Notes: generated by a model not told the origin, from the sequence alone. Shown: positions 38,030 through 47,780, numbered from the stretch's first letter. The stretch: DNA of 64,000 bases from Pseudomonas cremoricolorata (GCF_000759535.1 NZ_CP009455.1:2108001-2172000); one strand, 5' to 3'. A program made the numbers and translations.

Positions 38030-38995
38030 TCAGCTGACAACCCGCAACGCTTGCCCGGCGAAGAAACCGCGAGCGTTTTCTGCCAGCTGGCCGACAATGC
38101 GCTGGCGCGCCTCCACTGCGCCCCAGGCCGAATGCGGGGTGATGATCAAGCGCGGGATGTCCGCCGCCAGCAGCGGGTTGCCGTCGACCGGCGGCTCGAC
38201 GCTGAGCACGTCGGTCGCCGCACCGCCCAGGTGCCCGCTGCGCAGCGCATCGGCCAGGGCCTGCTCATCGATCAGTCCACCGCGCGCGGTATTGACCACC
38301 AGCGCACCCGGCTTGAGCTGGGCCAACTCTGCGGCGCCGAGCAGGTGCCGGGTGTGCTCGTTGAGCGGGCAGTGCAGGGTCAGCGCATCGACCTGGGGCA
38401 GCAGCTCGGCCAGCGGGATGCGCTCGGCCCGTGCTGGTCGCCCAGGAATCTGTCCGCTCAGCACGCGCATGCCAAAGGCTTCGGCCAGCCGCGCCACGGC
38501 GCCGCCCAGCTCGCCATGACCGAGCACGCCGAGGGTCTTGCCAGAGAGTTCGCTGATGGGGAAATCCAGCAGGCAGAACTGTTTGGCCGCAGCCCAGCGG
38601 CCTTCGCTGACCGCGCGCTGGTAATCGCACAGGCGCGTGGTCAGGGCCAACAGCAACGCCAGGGTGTGCTGCGCGACCGACGCGGTGCCGTAGCCCTGGC
38701 AGTTGCACACTGTCACCCCTTGGGCGCGGGCTGCGGCAAGGTCGACGTTGTTGGTGCCGGTGGCGGCGATCAGCACCAGTTTCAATTGCGGGTTGGCGGC
38801 AAGAATCTCGGCGTCGATCTGCACCTTGTTGCTGATCACCGCTACCGCGCCTTGCAGCCGCTGCGCGACCTGCGCGGGCTCTGTCGCATCATGCAATTGC
38901 ACCTCATCGAACGCCTCGTGCAACGGGCTCAGATCGAGGTCGCCCAGGTCGAGGGAGGCATGGTCGAGAAAGACAACGCGGCGCAGGCTGGACAT
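38030..38995 (-). CDS. D-2-hydroxyacid dehydrogenase family protein
   Basis: The 321-residue protein starts MSSLRRVVFLDHASLDL at 38995. It has the NAD-binding GVLGHGELGGAVARLAEAFGMRV (note GxGxLG), catalytic Arg in NTARGGLIDE, Glu in the ATDVLSVEPP segment and His in TPHSAWGA. The NAD motif tail lacks the Asp of the classic NAD form; GQIPG follows, so NADP use is possible. Hydroxypyruvate/glycerate reductases are closest, but the substrate is not settled. It is divergent from alkK. Confidence 0.9.
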   Translation of the reverse strand: MSSLRRVVFLDHASLDLGDLDLSPLHEAFDEVQLHDATEPAQVAQRLQGAVAVISNKVQIDAEILAANPQLKLVLIAATGTNNVDLAAARAQGVTVCNCQGYGTASVAQHTLALLLALTTRLCDYQRAVSEGRWAAAKQFCLLDFPISELSGKTLGVLGHGELGGAVARLAEAFGMRVLSGQIPGRPARAERIPLAELLPQVDALTLHCPLNEHTRHLLGAAELAQLKPGALVVNTARGGLIDEQALADALRSGHLGGAATDVLSVEPPVDGNPLLAADIPRLIITPHSAWGAVEARQRIVGQLAENARGFFAGQALRVVS

Positions 38996-39142
38996 GAAGG
39001 CTCCGGTGCAGGCAATGGCAAGGGCTGTCAATCAACCTGAAGGTGTGTGGCAGTGTCAAGGCAGGGGCGGGCACGGCGAGGCGCTCAGCGTCTACAGTGA
39101 GGGGCAGCCTTCGCCCCATCGCCTGCCATAAAAGGGATTGTC

Positions 39143-40825
39143 ATGTTGCAGACACGCCTCCTCGAAGCCACCCCAGGCGCCCACGCCTACCCGCTGCTGA
39201 TCAAGCGCCTGTTGCTGTCGGGCGGGCGTTACGAGCGTACGCGGGAAATCGTCTATCGCGATCAGGTCCGGCTGAACTACCCACAACTGATCGAACGCAT
39301 CGCCCGTCTGGCCAATGTGCTCAGCCAGGCCGGGGTCAAGGCCGGTGACACGGTGGCGGTGATGGACTGGGACAGCCATCGGTATCTCGAATGCATGTTC
39401 GCCATCCCGATGATCGGCGCCGTGGTGCACACCATCAACGTGCGCCTGTCGCCCGAGCAGATCCTCTACACCATGAACCATGCCGAAGACCGCCTGGTAC
39501 TGGTCAACAGCGAGTTCGTCGGGCTGTACCAGGCACTTGCCGGGCAACTGACCACGGTCGACAAGACCATCCTGCTCAGCGATGAACCCGCACCTGCGGC
39601 TGAGCTGCCAGGCCTGCTCGGCGAGTACGAGCAACTGCTGGCGGCGGCCAGCCCGCACTATGATTTCCCCGACTTCGACGAGAACTCGGTGGCTACCACC
39701 TTCTACACCACTGGCACCACCGGCAGCCCCAAGGGCGTGTATTTCAGTCACCGCCAACTGGTGTTGCACACCCTGGCCGAGGCGGCGGTGCTGGGCGGCC
39801 TGGACAGCGTGCGACTGATGGGCAGCGACGACGTGTACATGCCCATCACGCCGATGTTCCATGTACACGCCTGGGGCATTCCCTACGTGGCGACCTTGCT
39901 CGGCCTCAAGCAGGTGTATCCGGGGCGCTACGAGCCGCAGATGCTGCTGCGGCTGTGGCGTGACGAGGGCGTGACGTTCTCGCATTGCGTGCCGACCATC
40001 CTGCAGATGCTGCTCAACTGCCTTGCGGCGCAGGGCGAGGATTTCAACGGCTGGAAGATCATCATCGGCGGCAGCGCGCTGAACCGCGCCCTGTATGACG
40101 CGGCCCGCGCGCGCGGCATTCAGCTCACGGCCGCCTACGGCATGTCCGAGACCTGCCCATTGATCGCCTGCGCGCACCTCAACGAAGAGCTGCTCGCCAG
40201 CGGCGAAGACGAGCAGATCAGCGCCCGTCTCAAGGCCGGTGTGGCGGTGCCGTTGGTCGAGGCGGCCATCGTCGACGGCCAAGGCCGCTTCCTCGCCGCT
40301 GATGGCCAGACCCAGGGCGAGCTGGTGTTGCGCGCACCCTGGCTGAGCGCTGGCTACTACCGCCAGCCGGAGCAAAGCCGCGAGCTGTGGGAGGGCGGCT
40401 GGCTGCACACTGGTGATGTTGCCACCCTCGATGCCATGGGCTTCATCGACATCCGCGACCGCATCAAGGATGTGATCAAAAGTGGCGGCGAATGGCTGTC
40501 GTCACTGGCCCTGGAAGACTTGATCAGCCGTCACCCGGCGGTGCGTGAGGTGGCGGTGGTCGGTATTGCCGATGCGCAGTGGGGGGAGCGGCCCTTCGCC
40601 CTGCTGGTGCTGCACGAGGGACAGCACCTGGATGCCCAGGCGCTCGAGGCGCATCTGCAGCCGTTCGTCGAGCAGGGGCAGATCAACAGCTGGGCGATTC
40701 CACGGCAGATCGCAGTGGTGGCAGAAATCCCCAAGACCAGCGTCGGCAAGCTGGACAAGAAACGTATTCGCCTGGACGTGGCCCAGTGGCAGGCTAGCGA
40801 CAGCGGGTTTTTATCGACGCTGTGA
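39143..40825 (+). CDS. alkK: Medium-chain fatty acyl-CoA synthetase (AlkK-like)
   Basis: This 560-residue ANL-family ligase activates fatty acids to CoA thioesters through an acyl-AMP. The AMP-binding core is TFYTTGTTGSPKGVYFSHRQ; then YGMSETCPL, the GWLHTGDVATLD motif, and IKDVIKSGGEWLSS. The catalytic Lys lies in TSVGKLDKKRI near the C-terminus. No membrane segment is seen. The family resemblance is to AlkK/medium-chain ligases. It stands 256 bases ahead of the DUF1302-DUF1329 pair, the order also found in P. putida, so substrate uptake and activation may be linked. Confidence 0.93.
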   Translation: MLQTRLLEATPGAHAYPLLIKRLLLSGGRYERTREIVYRDQVRLNYPQLIERIARLANVLSQAGVKAGDTVAVMDWDSHRYLECMFAIPMIGAVVHTINVRLSPEQILYTMNHAEDRLVLVNSEFVGLYQALAGQLTTVDKTILLSDEPAPAAELPGLLGEYEQLLAAASPHYDFPDFDENSVATTFYTTGTTGSPKGVYFSHRQLVLHTLAEAAVLGGLDSVRLMGSDDVYMPITPMFHVHAWGIPYVATLLGLKQVYPGRYEPQMLLRLWRDEGVTFSHCVPTILQMLLNCLAAQGEDFNGWKIIIGGSALNRALYDAARARGIQLTAAYGMSETCPLIACAHLNEELLASGEDEQISARLKAGVAVPLVEAAIVDGQGRFLAADGQTQGELVLRAPWLSAGYYRQPEQSRELWEGGWLHTGDVATLDAMGFIDIRDRIKDVIKSGGEWLSSLALEDLISRHPAVREVAVVGIADAQWGERPFALLVLHEGQHLDAQALEAHLQPFVEQGQINSWAIPRQIAVVAEIPKTSVGKLDKKRIRLDVAQWQASDSGFLSTL

Positions 40826-41081
40826 ACATCCCGCGCTGCGCCCGGTCTGAGGCAAGCCGTGGCGCATAGCGGGTGGCAACTTGCCATTGCTGACAAATCA
40901 GCCATGCTTGCTGGCGTCGCATACCAATCACACCTTCGAGGGATGTGTCCCGTCATGGTGGCGGGCTGCAGGCCCGGCAGGAAATCTTCGCGAACGGATG
41001 GGGCGGCGCCACGCGCTGCGTGCGCCGGGCCGTTGCGCAGGCACTCCCTGCCATAACAATAAATGACATGGAGTAGGGTCG

Positions 41082-42965
41082 ATGAAATCTGCCAACACCC
41101 TGTGGCGCCGGGCCAGGTTGCCCCTGGCGGCAAGCCTTGCATCACTGGCCGGTCCAGCGCTAGGCGTGAGCTTCAACATCGGTGAAATCGAGGGCCAGTT
41201 CGACTCGTCCCTCTCCGTAGGCGCGAGCTGGTCGACCGCCAGCCCGAACCGCAACCTGATCGGCGTCAACAACGGCGGCAAGGGGCTGTCGCAAACCTCC
41301 GATGATGGCCACCTGAACTTCAAGCGCGGCGAGACTTTCTCGAAAATCTTCAAAGGCATCCACGACCTCGAACTCAAGTACGGCGATACCGGCATCTTCG
41401 TGCGCGGCAAGTACTGGTACGACTTCGAGCTCAAGGACGAACACCGCCAGTTCAAGGACATCAGCGACTCGAACCGCAAGGAAGGCGCCAAGTCTTCCGG
41501 CGCTGAGCTGCTCGACGCCTTCGTGTACCACAACTACTCCATCGCCGATCAACCCGGCTCGGTACGCTTCGGCAAACAGGTGGTGAGCTGGGGCGAGAGC
41601 ACCTTCATCGGCAATGGCATCAACGCCATCAACCCGATCGACGTGGCAGCGTTTCGCCGACCGGGCGCGGAAATCAAGGAAGGCCTGATTCCGGTCAACA
41701 TGTTCTACGTGTCCCAGAGCCTGACCGACAACCTCTCCGCCGAGGCGTTCTACCAGCTGGAATGGGACCAGACGGTGGTCGACAACTGCGGCACGTTCTT
41801 CTCCCAGCCCGACATCATCGCCGACGGCTGCAACAACAACCTGCGCGTGCTCAACAGCAGCCGCAGCCTGCCCCTGGCGGCGCAAGGCTTCCTGGCCAGC
41901 CAAGGTGTGGACGTCAACGAAGAGGGCGTGCGCGTGGCCCGTGGCGGTGACCGCGACGCCCGCGACAGTGGCCAGTTCGGGGTCGCCCTGCGCTACATGT
42001 TCGACCCGCTGGACACCGAGTTCGGCGCCTACTTCATGAACTACCACAGCCGTGCGCCGATCTTCAGCGCCACCGGCGCCCCGGCCTCGGTGTTCCAGGG
42101 CGTGGCTGGCCTGCCGCCGGCGCTGCGGGCGCTGGCGCCGCTGATCGTCGCCGGCAACTCGCAGTACTTCGTCGAGTACCCGGAAGACATCCGCCTGTAC
42201 GGCCTGAGTTTCTCCACCACCTTGCCTACCGGCACGGCCTGGAGCGGCGAGATCAGCTACCGGCCCAACGCCCCGGTGCAGCTCAACACCACCGACATTC
42301 TGTTCTCCGGGGTCAAGCCGCTGGGCGGCGCCCTGAGCAACGCCTCCTTGCTCAACGGCGTGCCCGGCCAGGACCTGCACGGCTACCGGCGCAAGGAAGT
42401 GACGCAGTTCCAGACCACCCTGACGCACTTCTTCGACCAGGTGATGGGCGCCAGCCGCATGACCCTGGTCGGCGAGCTGGGCATCACCCATGTCGGCGGT
42501 CTGGAAAGTGCCCACGACACCCGCTACGGCCGCGACCCGGTGTTCGGCCCAGGCCCGTTGCCCGACACCGGCGGGCAGAACACCTGCCAGGCGCTCAACG
42601 CCAGCACCATCGGCGGCGCCGGCGCGGGCGCCTCGACCAGCAACCTCAGCCGCAAGTGCGAGAACGACGGCTACACCACCAGCACCTCGTGGGGCTACCG
42701 CACCCGGGTGATCTGGGACTACCCCGACGTCTTCGCTGGGGTCAACCTCAAGCCCAGCGTGGCCTGGTCCCACGATGTGTCCGGTTATTCGCCAGGCCCG
42801 GGCGGCAACTTCGAGGAAGGCCGCAAGGCCGTCAGCCTGGGCGTGGACGCCGAGTACCAGAACACCTACACGGCGAGCCTTTCGTACACCAACTTCTTCG
42901 ACGGCAAGTACAGCACCGTGGACGACCGCGACTTCGTCGCCCTCAGCTTCGGCGTCAACTTCTAA
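41082..42965 (+). CDS. DUF1302 outer-membrane protein
   Basis: The 627-residue precursor has a long signal peptide (MKSANTLWRRARLPLAASLAS; cleavage near ALG). The mature part opens SFNIGEIEGQFDSSLSVGASW and runs as alternating aromatic-rich strands (GIFVRGKYWYDFEL, VRFGKQVVSWGESTFIGNG) to a C-terminal strand ending FGVNF. This is DUF1302, a predicted outer-membrane beta-barrel almost always paired with DUF1329. It probably handles hydrophobic substrates; this is inferred. DUF1329 follows in 24 bases. Confidence 0.93.
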   Translation: MKSANTLWRRARLPLAASLASLAGPALGVSFNIGEIEGQFDSSLSVGASWSTASPNRNLIGVNNGGKGLSQTSDDGHLNFKRGETFSKIFKGIHDLELKYGDTGIFVRGKYWYDFELKDEHRQFKDISDSNRKEGAKSSGAELLDAFVYHNYSIADQPGSVRFGKQVVSWGESTFIGNGINAINPIDVAAFRRPGAEIKEGLIPVNMFYVSQSLTDNLSAEAFYQLEWDQTVVDNCGTFFSQPDIIADGCNNNLRVLNSSRSLPLAAQGFLASQGVDVNEEGVRVARGGDRDARDSGQFGVALRYMFDPLDTEFGAYFMNYHSRAPIFSATGAPASVFQGVAGLPPALRALAPLIVAGNSQYFVEYPEDIRLYGLSFSTTLPTGTAWSGEISYRPNAPVQLNTTDILFSGVKPLGGALSNASLLNGVPGQDLHGYRRKEVTQFQTTLTHFFDQVMGASRMTLVGELGITHVGGLESAHDTRYGRDPVFGPGPLPDTGGQNTCQALNASTIGGAGAGASTSNLSRKCENDGYTTSTSWGYRTRVIWDYPDVFAGVNLKPSVAWSHDVSGYSPGPGGNFEEGRKAVSLGVDAEYQNTYTASLSYTNFFDGKYSTVDDRDFVALSFGVNF

Positions 42966-42989
42966 GCATTCGATCAGGACGACACGCGT

Positions 42990-44354
42990 ATGAAGAGCAC
43001 CTCAAGTCTGCTGAAAATCGGTGTATTGGGACTGTCTTTGCTGAGCAGCGAAGTCATGGCCGCGGTGTCGGCCGGCGAAGCGGCCAAGCTTGGCGCAAGT
43101 CTGACGCCGATGGGCGCTGAGAAGGCCGGCAATGCCGATGGCTCGATCGGCCCGTGGGAACCCTTGGCCAAGACCGCCGGCAGTGTCGATGCCAAGGGCT
43201 TTTTGTCTGACCCCTACGGCAGCGAGAAACCGCTGTTCACCATCACCGCGCAGAACGTGCAGCAGTACCAGAACAAGCTCGCACCGGGCCAACTGGCGAT
43301 GTTCAAGCGCTACCCTGACACCTACCGCATTCCGGTGTACAAGACCCACCGCAGCGCCACCGTGCCGGATGAGGTGTTCGCCGCCATCAAGGAAAACGCC
43401 ACCAAGACCACCTTGGTGCAGGGCGGTAACGGCCTGAACGATTTCCGCACGGCCATCCCGTTCCCGATTCCGCAAGACGGGCTGGAGGTGATCTGGAACC
43501 ACATCACCCGCTACCGTGGTGGCAGCGTCAACCGTCAGGTGGTCCAGGTGACGCCGCAGCAGAATGGCTCCTATAGCCCGGTGTCGTTCCAGGATCAGTT
43601 CGTCTTCCGCGACCGCATGAAGGACTACGACCCGGCCAATCCGGGTAACGTGCTGTTCTACTTCAAGCAGAAAGTCACCGCTCCGGCGCGCCTGGCCGGC
43701 ACCGTGCTGTTGGTGCACGAGACCCTCGACCAGGTCAAGGAGCCGCGCAAGGCGTGGATCTACAACGCCGGCCAGCGCCGCGTGCGCCAGGCCCCGCAAG
43801 TGTCCTATGACGGCCCGGGTACGGCGGCCGACGGCCTGCGCACCTCCGACAACCTCGACATGTTCAACGGCGCACCGGACCGCTATGACTGGAAGCTGGA
43901 GGGCAAGAAGGAGCTGTACATCGCCTCCAACGCCTTCAAGCTCGACTCGCCGAGCCTCAAGTACGCCGAGATCGTCAAGGCCGGGCACATCAACCAGGAC
44001 CTTACCCGCTATGAATTGCGCCGGGTCTGGCATGTGGTCGCGACCCTCAAGCCGGGTCAGCGGCACATCTATGCCAAGCGTGATTTCTACATCGACGAAG
44101 ACACCTGGCAGGCGGCGGTGATCGATCAGTACGACGGTCGCGGGCAGCTGTGGCGGGTTTCCGAAGCCCATGCGCAGTCGTACTACAACGTCCAGGTGCC
44201 GTGGTACACCCTTGAAGCCATCTACGACCTGCAGTCGGGCCGCTACCTGGCACTGGGCATGAAGAACGAAGAGCGCCGCGCCTACGATTTTGGCTTCAGC
44301 GCCAGCAAGAGCGATTTCCAGCCCGCTGCGTTGCGCCAGGAAGGGGTGCGCTGA
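42990..44354 (+). CDS. DUF1329 periplasmic protein (LolA-like fold family)
   Basis: The 454-residue precursor begins MKSTSSLLKIGVLGLSLLSSEVMA, a cleavable signal peptide. The family opening SAGEAAKLGASLTPMGAEKAGNADG-type sequence is followed by RYRGGSVNRQVVQV, AGQRRVRQAPQVSYDGPGT and the C-terminal WAQ-type DFYIDEDTWQAAVIDQYDGRGQLWR. DUF1329 has a LolA/LppX-like fold suited to carry lipids. With the barrel partner it could ferry lipids or hydrophobic substrates. The pathway served here is not proven. Confidence 0.93.
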   Translation: MKSTSSLLKIGVLGLSLLSSEVMAAVSAGEAAKLGASLTPMGAEKAGNADGSIGPWEPLAKTAGSVDAKGFLSDPYGSEKPLFTITAQNVQQYQNKLAPGQLAMFKRYPDTYRIPVYKTHRSATVPDEVFAAIKENATKTTLVQGGNGLNDFRTAIPFPIPQDGLEVIWNHITRYRGGSVNRQVVQVTPQQNGSYSPVSFQDQFVFRDRMKDYDPANPGNVLFYFKQKVTAPARLAGTVLLVHETLDQVKEPRKAWIYNAGQRRVRQAPQVSYDGPGTAADGLRTSDNLDMFNGAPDRYDWKLEGKKELYIASNAFKLDSPSLKYAEIVKAGHINQDLTRYELRRVWHVVATLKPGQRHIYAKRDFYIDEDTWQAAVIDQYDGRGQLWRVSEAHAQSYYNVQVPWYTLEAIYDLQSGRYLALGMKNEERRAYDFGFSASKSDFQPAALRQEGVR

Positions 44355-44585
44355 GGGGTTGCCGTTCGAGGCCTGGCCGAGCGTGCGCAACGGGCGCTCG
44401 ATAGCCAGGCCAGTGCGCCGCCGGCTGGCCTGGGGCGGCGCCTGTCGATACACTGATGGCCTTAAGCTACTAGTCGGCCACGGGTTTTCCCTTTCAGTTT
44501 TTCTGCCTATCGGCCGATACAGCGGTCGGCGGTACGCGTCCCCGCGCGCCATGTCTTCAACTTTTCACTACAACAGGTCGTGTTG

Positions 44586-46190
44586 ATGCTGCAGTACGGG
44601 CAAAAAAGCTTTCTGATCGTCGACGACTTCACCGATTTCCGCACGGCGACCCGCTCCATGCTCCGCGAGCTTGGCGCAACTCAGGTCGATACCGCCGACA
44701 GTGGCGAGCAGGCGCTGCGCATGTGTGCGCAGAAGCGCTACGACTTCATCCTCCAGGATTTCCACCTCGGTGACGGCAAGAAGAACGGCCAGCAGGTGCT
44801 CGAGGACCTGATCCTCGACAAGCTGATCAGCCATGAATGCGTGTTCGTCATGGTCACTGCTGAGAGCAGTCAGTCGATCGTGCTCTGCGCGCTGGAACAC
44901 GAGCCTGACGCCTACATCACCAAGCCCTTCAACCGCATGGGCCTGGCCCAGCGTCTGGAAAAGCTGGTGCAGCGCAAGACGCTGCTCAAGCCGATCCTGC
45001 AGGCGCTCGACCGCGGCCGGCCCGCCGAAGTGCTGGCGGCGTGCACCGACATCTGCAAGCAAGACCCGCGCTTCGCGCCGCTGTGCCTGCGCTACCGCGC
45101 CGATGCCCTGCGTGACCTGGGGCGCTTCGATGAGCTGGAAAAGTACCTCGGTGCGATTCTTGCCAGCCGTCCGCAGCCGTGGGTCTACGCGGCCATGGGC
45201 AAGCTGCTGCACAAGCGCGGACGCAACGTTCAGGCCCAGGGTATCTACGAGCAGGCGCTCAAGGCCTTCCCGATCATGCCTAACCTGTACGATGGCATGG
45301 CCGATGTGCTGATCGCCCAGGGCGACAGCCAGCGCGCACAGAACATTCTCGAAGAGGCCGTGCGCCTCTCGCCGCTGTCGGTCAAGCGCCAGGCCACGCT
45401 GGGCAAGCTGGCCTACGAGAACGAAGACTTCGACAGCGCCGCCAAGGCCTTCCGGCATGCGGTCAACCAGGGTCAGAGCTCGCGCTACAAGGACCCGGAA
45501 AGCAACCTGGGCCTGGCCCAGGCGCTGATGAGCCGCAGCAGCGGCGGGCTGGATGCGCGGACCCGGGTGGAGATCAACAATGCCCTGGGCGAAGTGGCCA
45601 AGGACTACCCGGAAGACCAGGGCCTGCAAGTGCGCGCGCGGATGATGAAAGCCTCGAGCCTGGTGCAGGCCGGCGACGCCGAGTCGGCCGGCAAGCTGAC
45701 CGAGCAGGCCATGCAGCGTCTGGGCAAGATGAACCAGTTCTTCTCGGTCGACTCGGCGCTCACCGTGGCCGCGCAAATGAAGGCCATGGGCCAGGGCGCG
45801 GCAGCCAAATCGGTGCTCAAGGCCTGCGTGGAATCGTATGGCGACGATCCCAAGGTGATGGAGCGGGTCGGCCAGCTGACCGAAGACCCGGACGTGCTCA
45901 ACGCCGTGGCCGATGCCGTCGACCTCAACCGCCAGGGCGTGCGCGCCTACCAGGCAGGCCACCTGGAACTGGCCCTGAGCATGTTCCGCAGGGCCCTGGC
46001 CTTGCAGGCCAAGAACATCAGCATCGCGCTCAACACCGCCCAGGCGCTGCTGCGCGTGGCCGGTGAAAAACTGACCCCGGAGGTCATTCAGGAATGCCGC
46101 GACTGCCTTGGCAGCGTGGCCGGCATTCCTGCCAGTGACAGCCGTTATGACCGTTACCGCAAGTTGCATATCCGAGTGTTCGGCGCATGA
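44586..46190 (+). CDS. Response regulator fused to tetratricopeptide repeats
   Basis: The 534-residue protein starts MLQYGQKSFLIVDDFTD at 44586 (AGGT eight bases ahead); upstream GTG and TTG codons are less likely. Residues 8-125 are a receiver domain with Asp13, Asp14, phospho-acceptor Asp58 (FILQDF), Thr91 and Lys113. TPR repeats fill the rest (AAMGKLLHKRGRNVQAQGIYEQAL, LYDGMADVLIAQGDS). No DNA-binding or enzymatic output domain is seen, so it probably acts by protein contacts. It overlaps the kinase gene by four bases, which makes the kinase its likely partner. Confidence 0.92.
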   Translation: MLQYGQKSFLIVDDFTDFRTATRSMLRELGATQVDTADSGEQALRMCAQKRYDFILQDFHLGDGKKNGQQVLEDLILDKLISHECVFVMVTAESSQSIVLCALEHEPDAYITKPFNRMGLAQRLEKLVQRKTLLKPILQALDRGRPAEVLAACTDICKQDPRFAPLCLRYRADALRDLGRFDELEKYLGAILASRPQPWVYAAMGKLLHKRGRNVQAQGIYEQALKAFPIMPNLYDGMADVLIAQGDSQRAQNILEEAVRLSPLSVKRQATLGKLAYENEDFDSAAKAFRHAVNQGQSSRYKDPESNLGLAQALMSRSSGGLDARTRVEINNALGEVAKDYPEDQGLQVRARMMKASSLVQAGDAESAGKLTEQAMQRLGKMNQFFSVDSALTVAAQMKAMGQGAAAKSVLKACVESYGDDPKVMERVGQLTEDPDVLNAVADAVDLNRQGVRAYQAGHLELALSMFRRALALQAKNISIALNTAQALLRVAGEKLTPEVIQECRDCLGSVAGIPASDSRYDRYRKLHIRVFGA

Positions 46191-46879
46191 ATCAGAACGA
46201 CCAGGGGCTGGATTTTTCCACGGTGATCGCCTCCACCGTGCATGACATGAAGAACTCGCTGTCGGCGCTGATCCAGGCCCATCACCAATGGCTGGAGCGG
46301 CTGCCTGAAGACCTGCGCAGCGGCAGTGAACCGGGGGTGGTGGAGCATGAGCTGAGCCACCTCAACGGCATGCTGGTGCAACTGCTCGGGCTGTACAAAC
46401 TGGGCGTCAACCAGTTGCCGGTGTGCCCCGACTACCACGAGCTGGACGACTTCCTCGAGGCCCAGCTGGCGGCCCATGAAGAAGTCATCCGGCACCGCGA
46501 CATCGTCGCCACCTGTCGCCTGGACACGATGGCGCCGCTGGCTTTCTTCGACCGCGAGCTGGTGGCTTCGGTGGTGTCGAACATGCTCACCAATGCCATC
46601 CGCCATGCCGACAAGGCCTTGCTGCTGAGCATCGAAGAGTCGGGCAATGAGCTGGTGATCTGCATCAACGACGACGGCCCGGGCTACCCGCAGCGGCTCA
46701 TCGAGCAGCAGCTGGACTATGTGCCGGGCATCGACCAGAGCAGCGGCAGCACCGGCCTTGGCCTGTACTTCGCGGCGCGCATCGCGGCATTGCATGAGCA
46801 GGGCGGGCAGCGTGGGCGTATCGAGATTGCCAATGGCGGGGAGTTGGGTGGGGGGTTGTTCAGGTTGTATCTGCCGTAG
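46187..46879 (+). CDS. Small soluble histidine kinase
   Basis: The 230-residue protein has no membrane segment or sensor domain. The H-box STVHDMKNSLSAL has the phospho-acceptor His19. The ATPase domain has the N-box NMLTNAIRHADK and G boxes NDDGPGYP and STGLGLYFAARIAA. It overlaps the response regulator-TPR gene by ATGA. With no input domain it may read a partner protein or the TPR scaffold. A sizeable phosphatase-only role cannot be excluded. Confidence 0.9.
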   Translation: MNQNDQGLDFSTVIASTVHDMKNSLSALIQAHHQWLERLPEDLRSGSEPGVVEHELSHLNGMLVQLLGLYKLGVNQLPVCPDYHELDDFLEAQLAAHEEVIRHRDIVATCRLDTMAPLAFFDRELVASVVSNMLTNAIRHADKALLLSIEESGNELVICINDDGPGYPQRLIEQQLDYVPGIDQSSGSTGLGLYFAARIAALHEQGGQRGRIEIANGGELGGGLFRLYLP

Positions 46880-47072
46880 TTTCAGCGCGTAGGTTGTGTC
46901 GAGTTTTTGCCCGGGGTGGGTGGTTTCGGTGCCATGGGTAGGCCCTTTCTGCAGGGTCGCACAGGGCCTTCAACCTGAGTCCAGGGGGTGACAGAGTAGC
47001 GACCCTGTGTCGACACATCACTTTGCCAATGACAGGAGGGGCCTTACCATGCATCAATCCTGGGAGGTGCTC

Positions 47073-47327
47073 ATGCAGATCAAGATTCAGCAATGGGGCA
47101 ACAGCGCAGTCATCCGCTTGCCGGCAGCGTTGCTCAGACAACTGCACTTGGATATAGGCTCGACATTGAGCCTGGACAGGGAAGGACAATCGCTGGTCCT
47201 CAAACCCATCGGGTCAGCACCCTGTTACACCCTCGAAGGGCTCATATCTGAATGTGATCCAGATGCGCCCGAGCCCGAAGACATGGCTGCCTGGAACAAC
47301 CTGCATCCTGTTGGGCGCGAAGAATGA
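47073..47327 (+). CDS. mazE: MazE/ChpS-like antitoxin (AbrB superfamily)
   Basis: The 84-residue protein starts MQIKIQQWGNSAVIRLPAAL at 47073 with GGGAGG ahead; an ATG at 47049 is an alternative. The N-terminal swapped-hairpin AbrB DNA-binding fold (KIQQWGNSAVIRLP) is followed by an acidic C-terminal tail (CDPDAPEPEDMAAW) that would neutralise the toxin. It overlaps the toxin gene by ATGA, so antitoxin and toxin are coupled and probably autoregulated. Confidence 0.9.
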   Translation: MQIKIQQWGNSAVIRLPAALLRQLHLDIGSTLSLDREGQSLVLKPIGSAPCYTLEGLISECDPDAPEPEDMAAWNNLHPVGREE

Positions 47328-47665
47328 AACGCGGCAACTTTTCCAGAGGCGACATTGTGCGGCTAAATCTGCAACCGGTTGCAGGCAGGGAGCAGCAAGG
47401 TGTTGCCAGACCTGCTCTTGTATTGACAGCCGCTACTTTCAACAGGTTGGGGCTGGCAGTTGTCGCCCCCATCACCCAAGGCGGTGATTTTGCGCGCCAC
47501 CGCGGTTTTGCAGTGACTCTAAGTGGGGCAGGAACTGAAACGCAGGGTGTCGTTCTGTGCAATCAACTGCGCAGCGTTGATCTCGAAGCACGGTGCCATG
47601 AGAGTCGAGGCGGTGGCGGATGGGGTGGTAGTGGACGCGTTGGCTCGAGTTCAAACATTATTTGA
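47324..47665 (+). pseudogene. mazF: MazF/ChpB-like toxin with C-terminal frameshift
   Basis: The first 90 residues are a normal MazF-type toxin: RGDIVRLNLQPVAG, a QGVARPALVLTAATFN core, APITQGGDFARHRG and GVVLCNQLRSVDLEAR. After LEAR the frame changes at about 47591-47597 and gives a Gly/Ser-rich tail to 47665. One frame over, the bases from 47596 read AMRVEAVADGVVVDALARVQ and continue to a stop at 47669, an authentic MazF C-terminus. Loss of one G near 47592 would restore it. The toxin may be inactive, or the shift may be a sequencing error. Confidence 0.8.
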
Positions 47666-47780
47666 TTGAAGTGTAGCGGCTCACCTCACCACGGAATTTT
47701 CCCCGCTGCGTACACTCAAAACCCCGTACGGGTCGCCTCACAGACCGCTGCATTCTTCATCCTGCCCCAGGAGCTTGCCC

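Noticed and set aside
40874..40890. Possible -24/-12 (sigma-54) promoter ahead of DUF1302, TGGCAA...TTGC
   Set aside because: The GG and GC elements are 14 bases apart instead of 12, so it fails the spacing rule.
41160..42773. 537-codon minus-strand frame opposite DUF1302
   Set aside because: Val/Ala/Gly/His-rich chance frame complementary to a well-supported outer-membrane gene.
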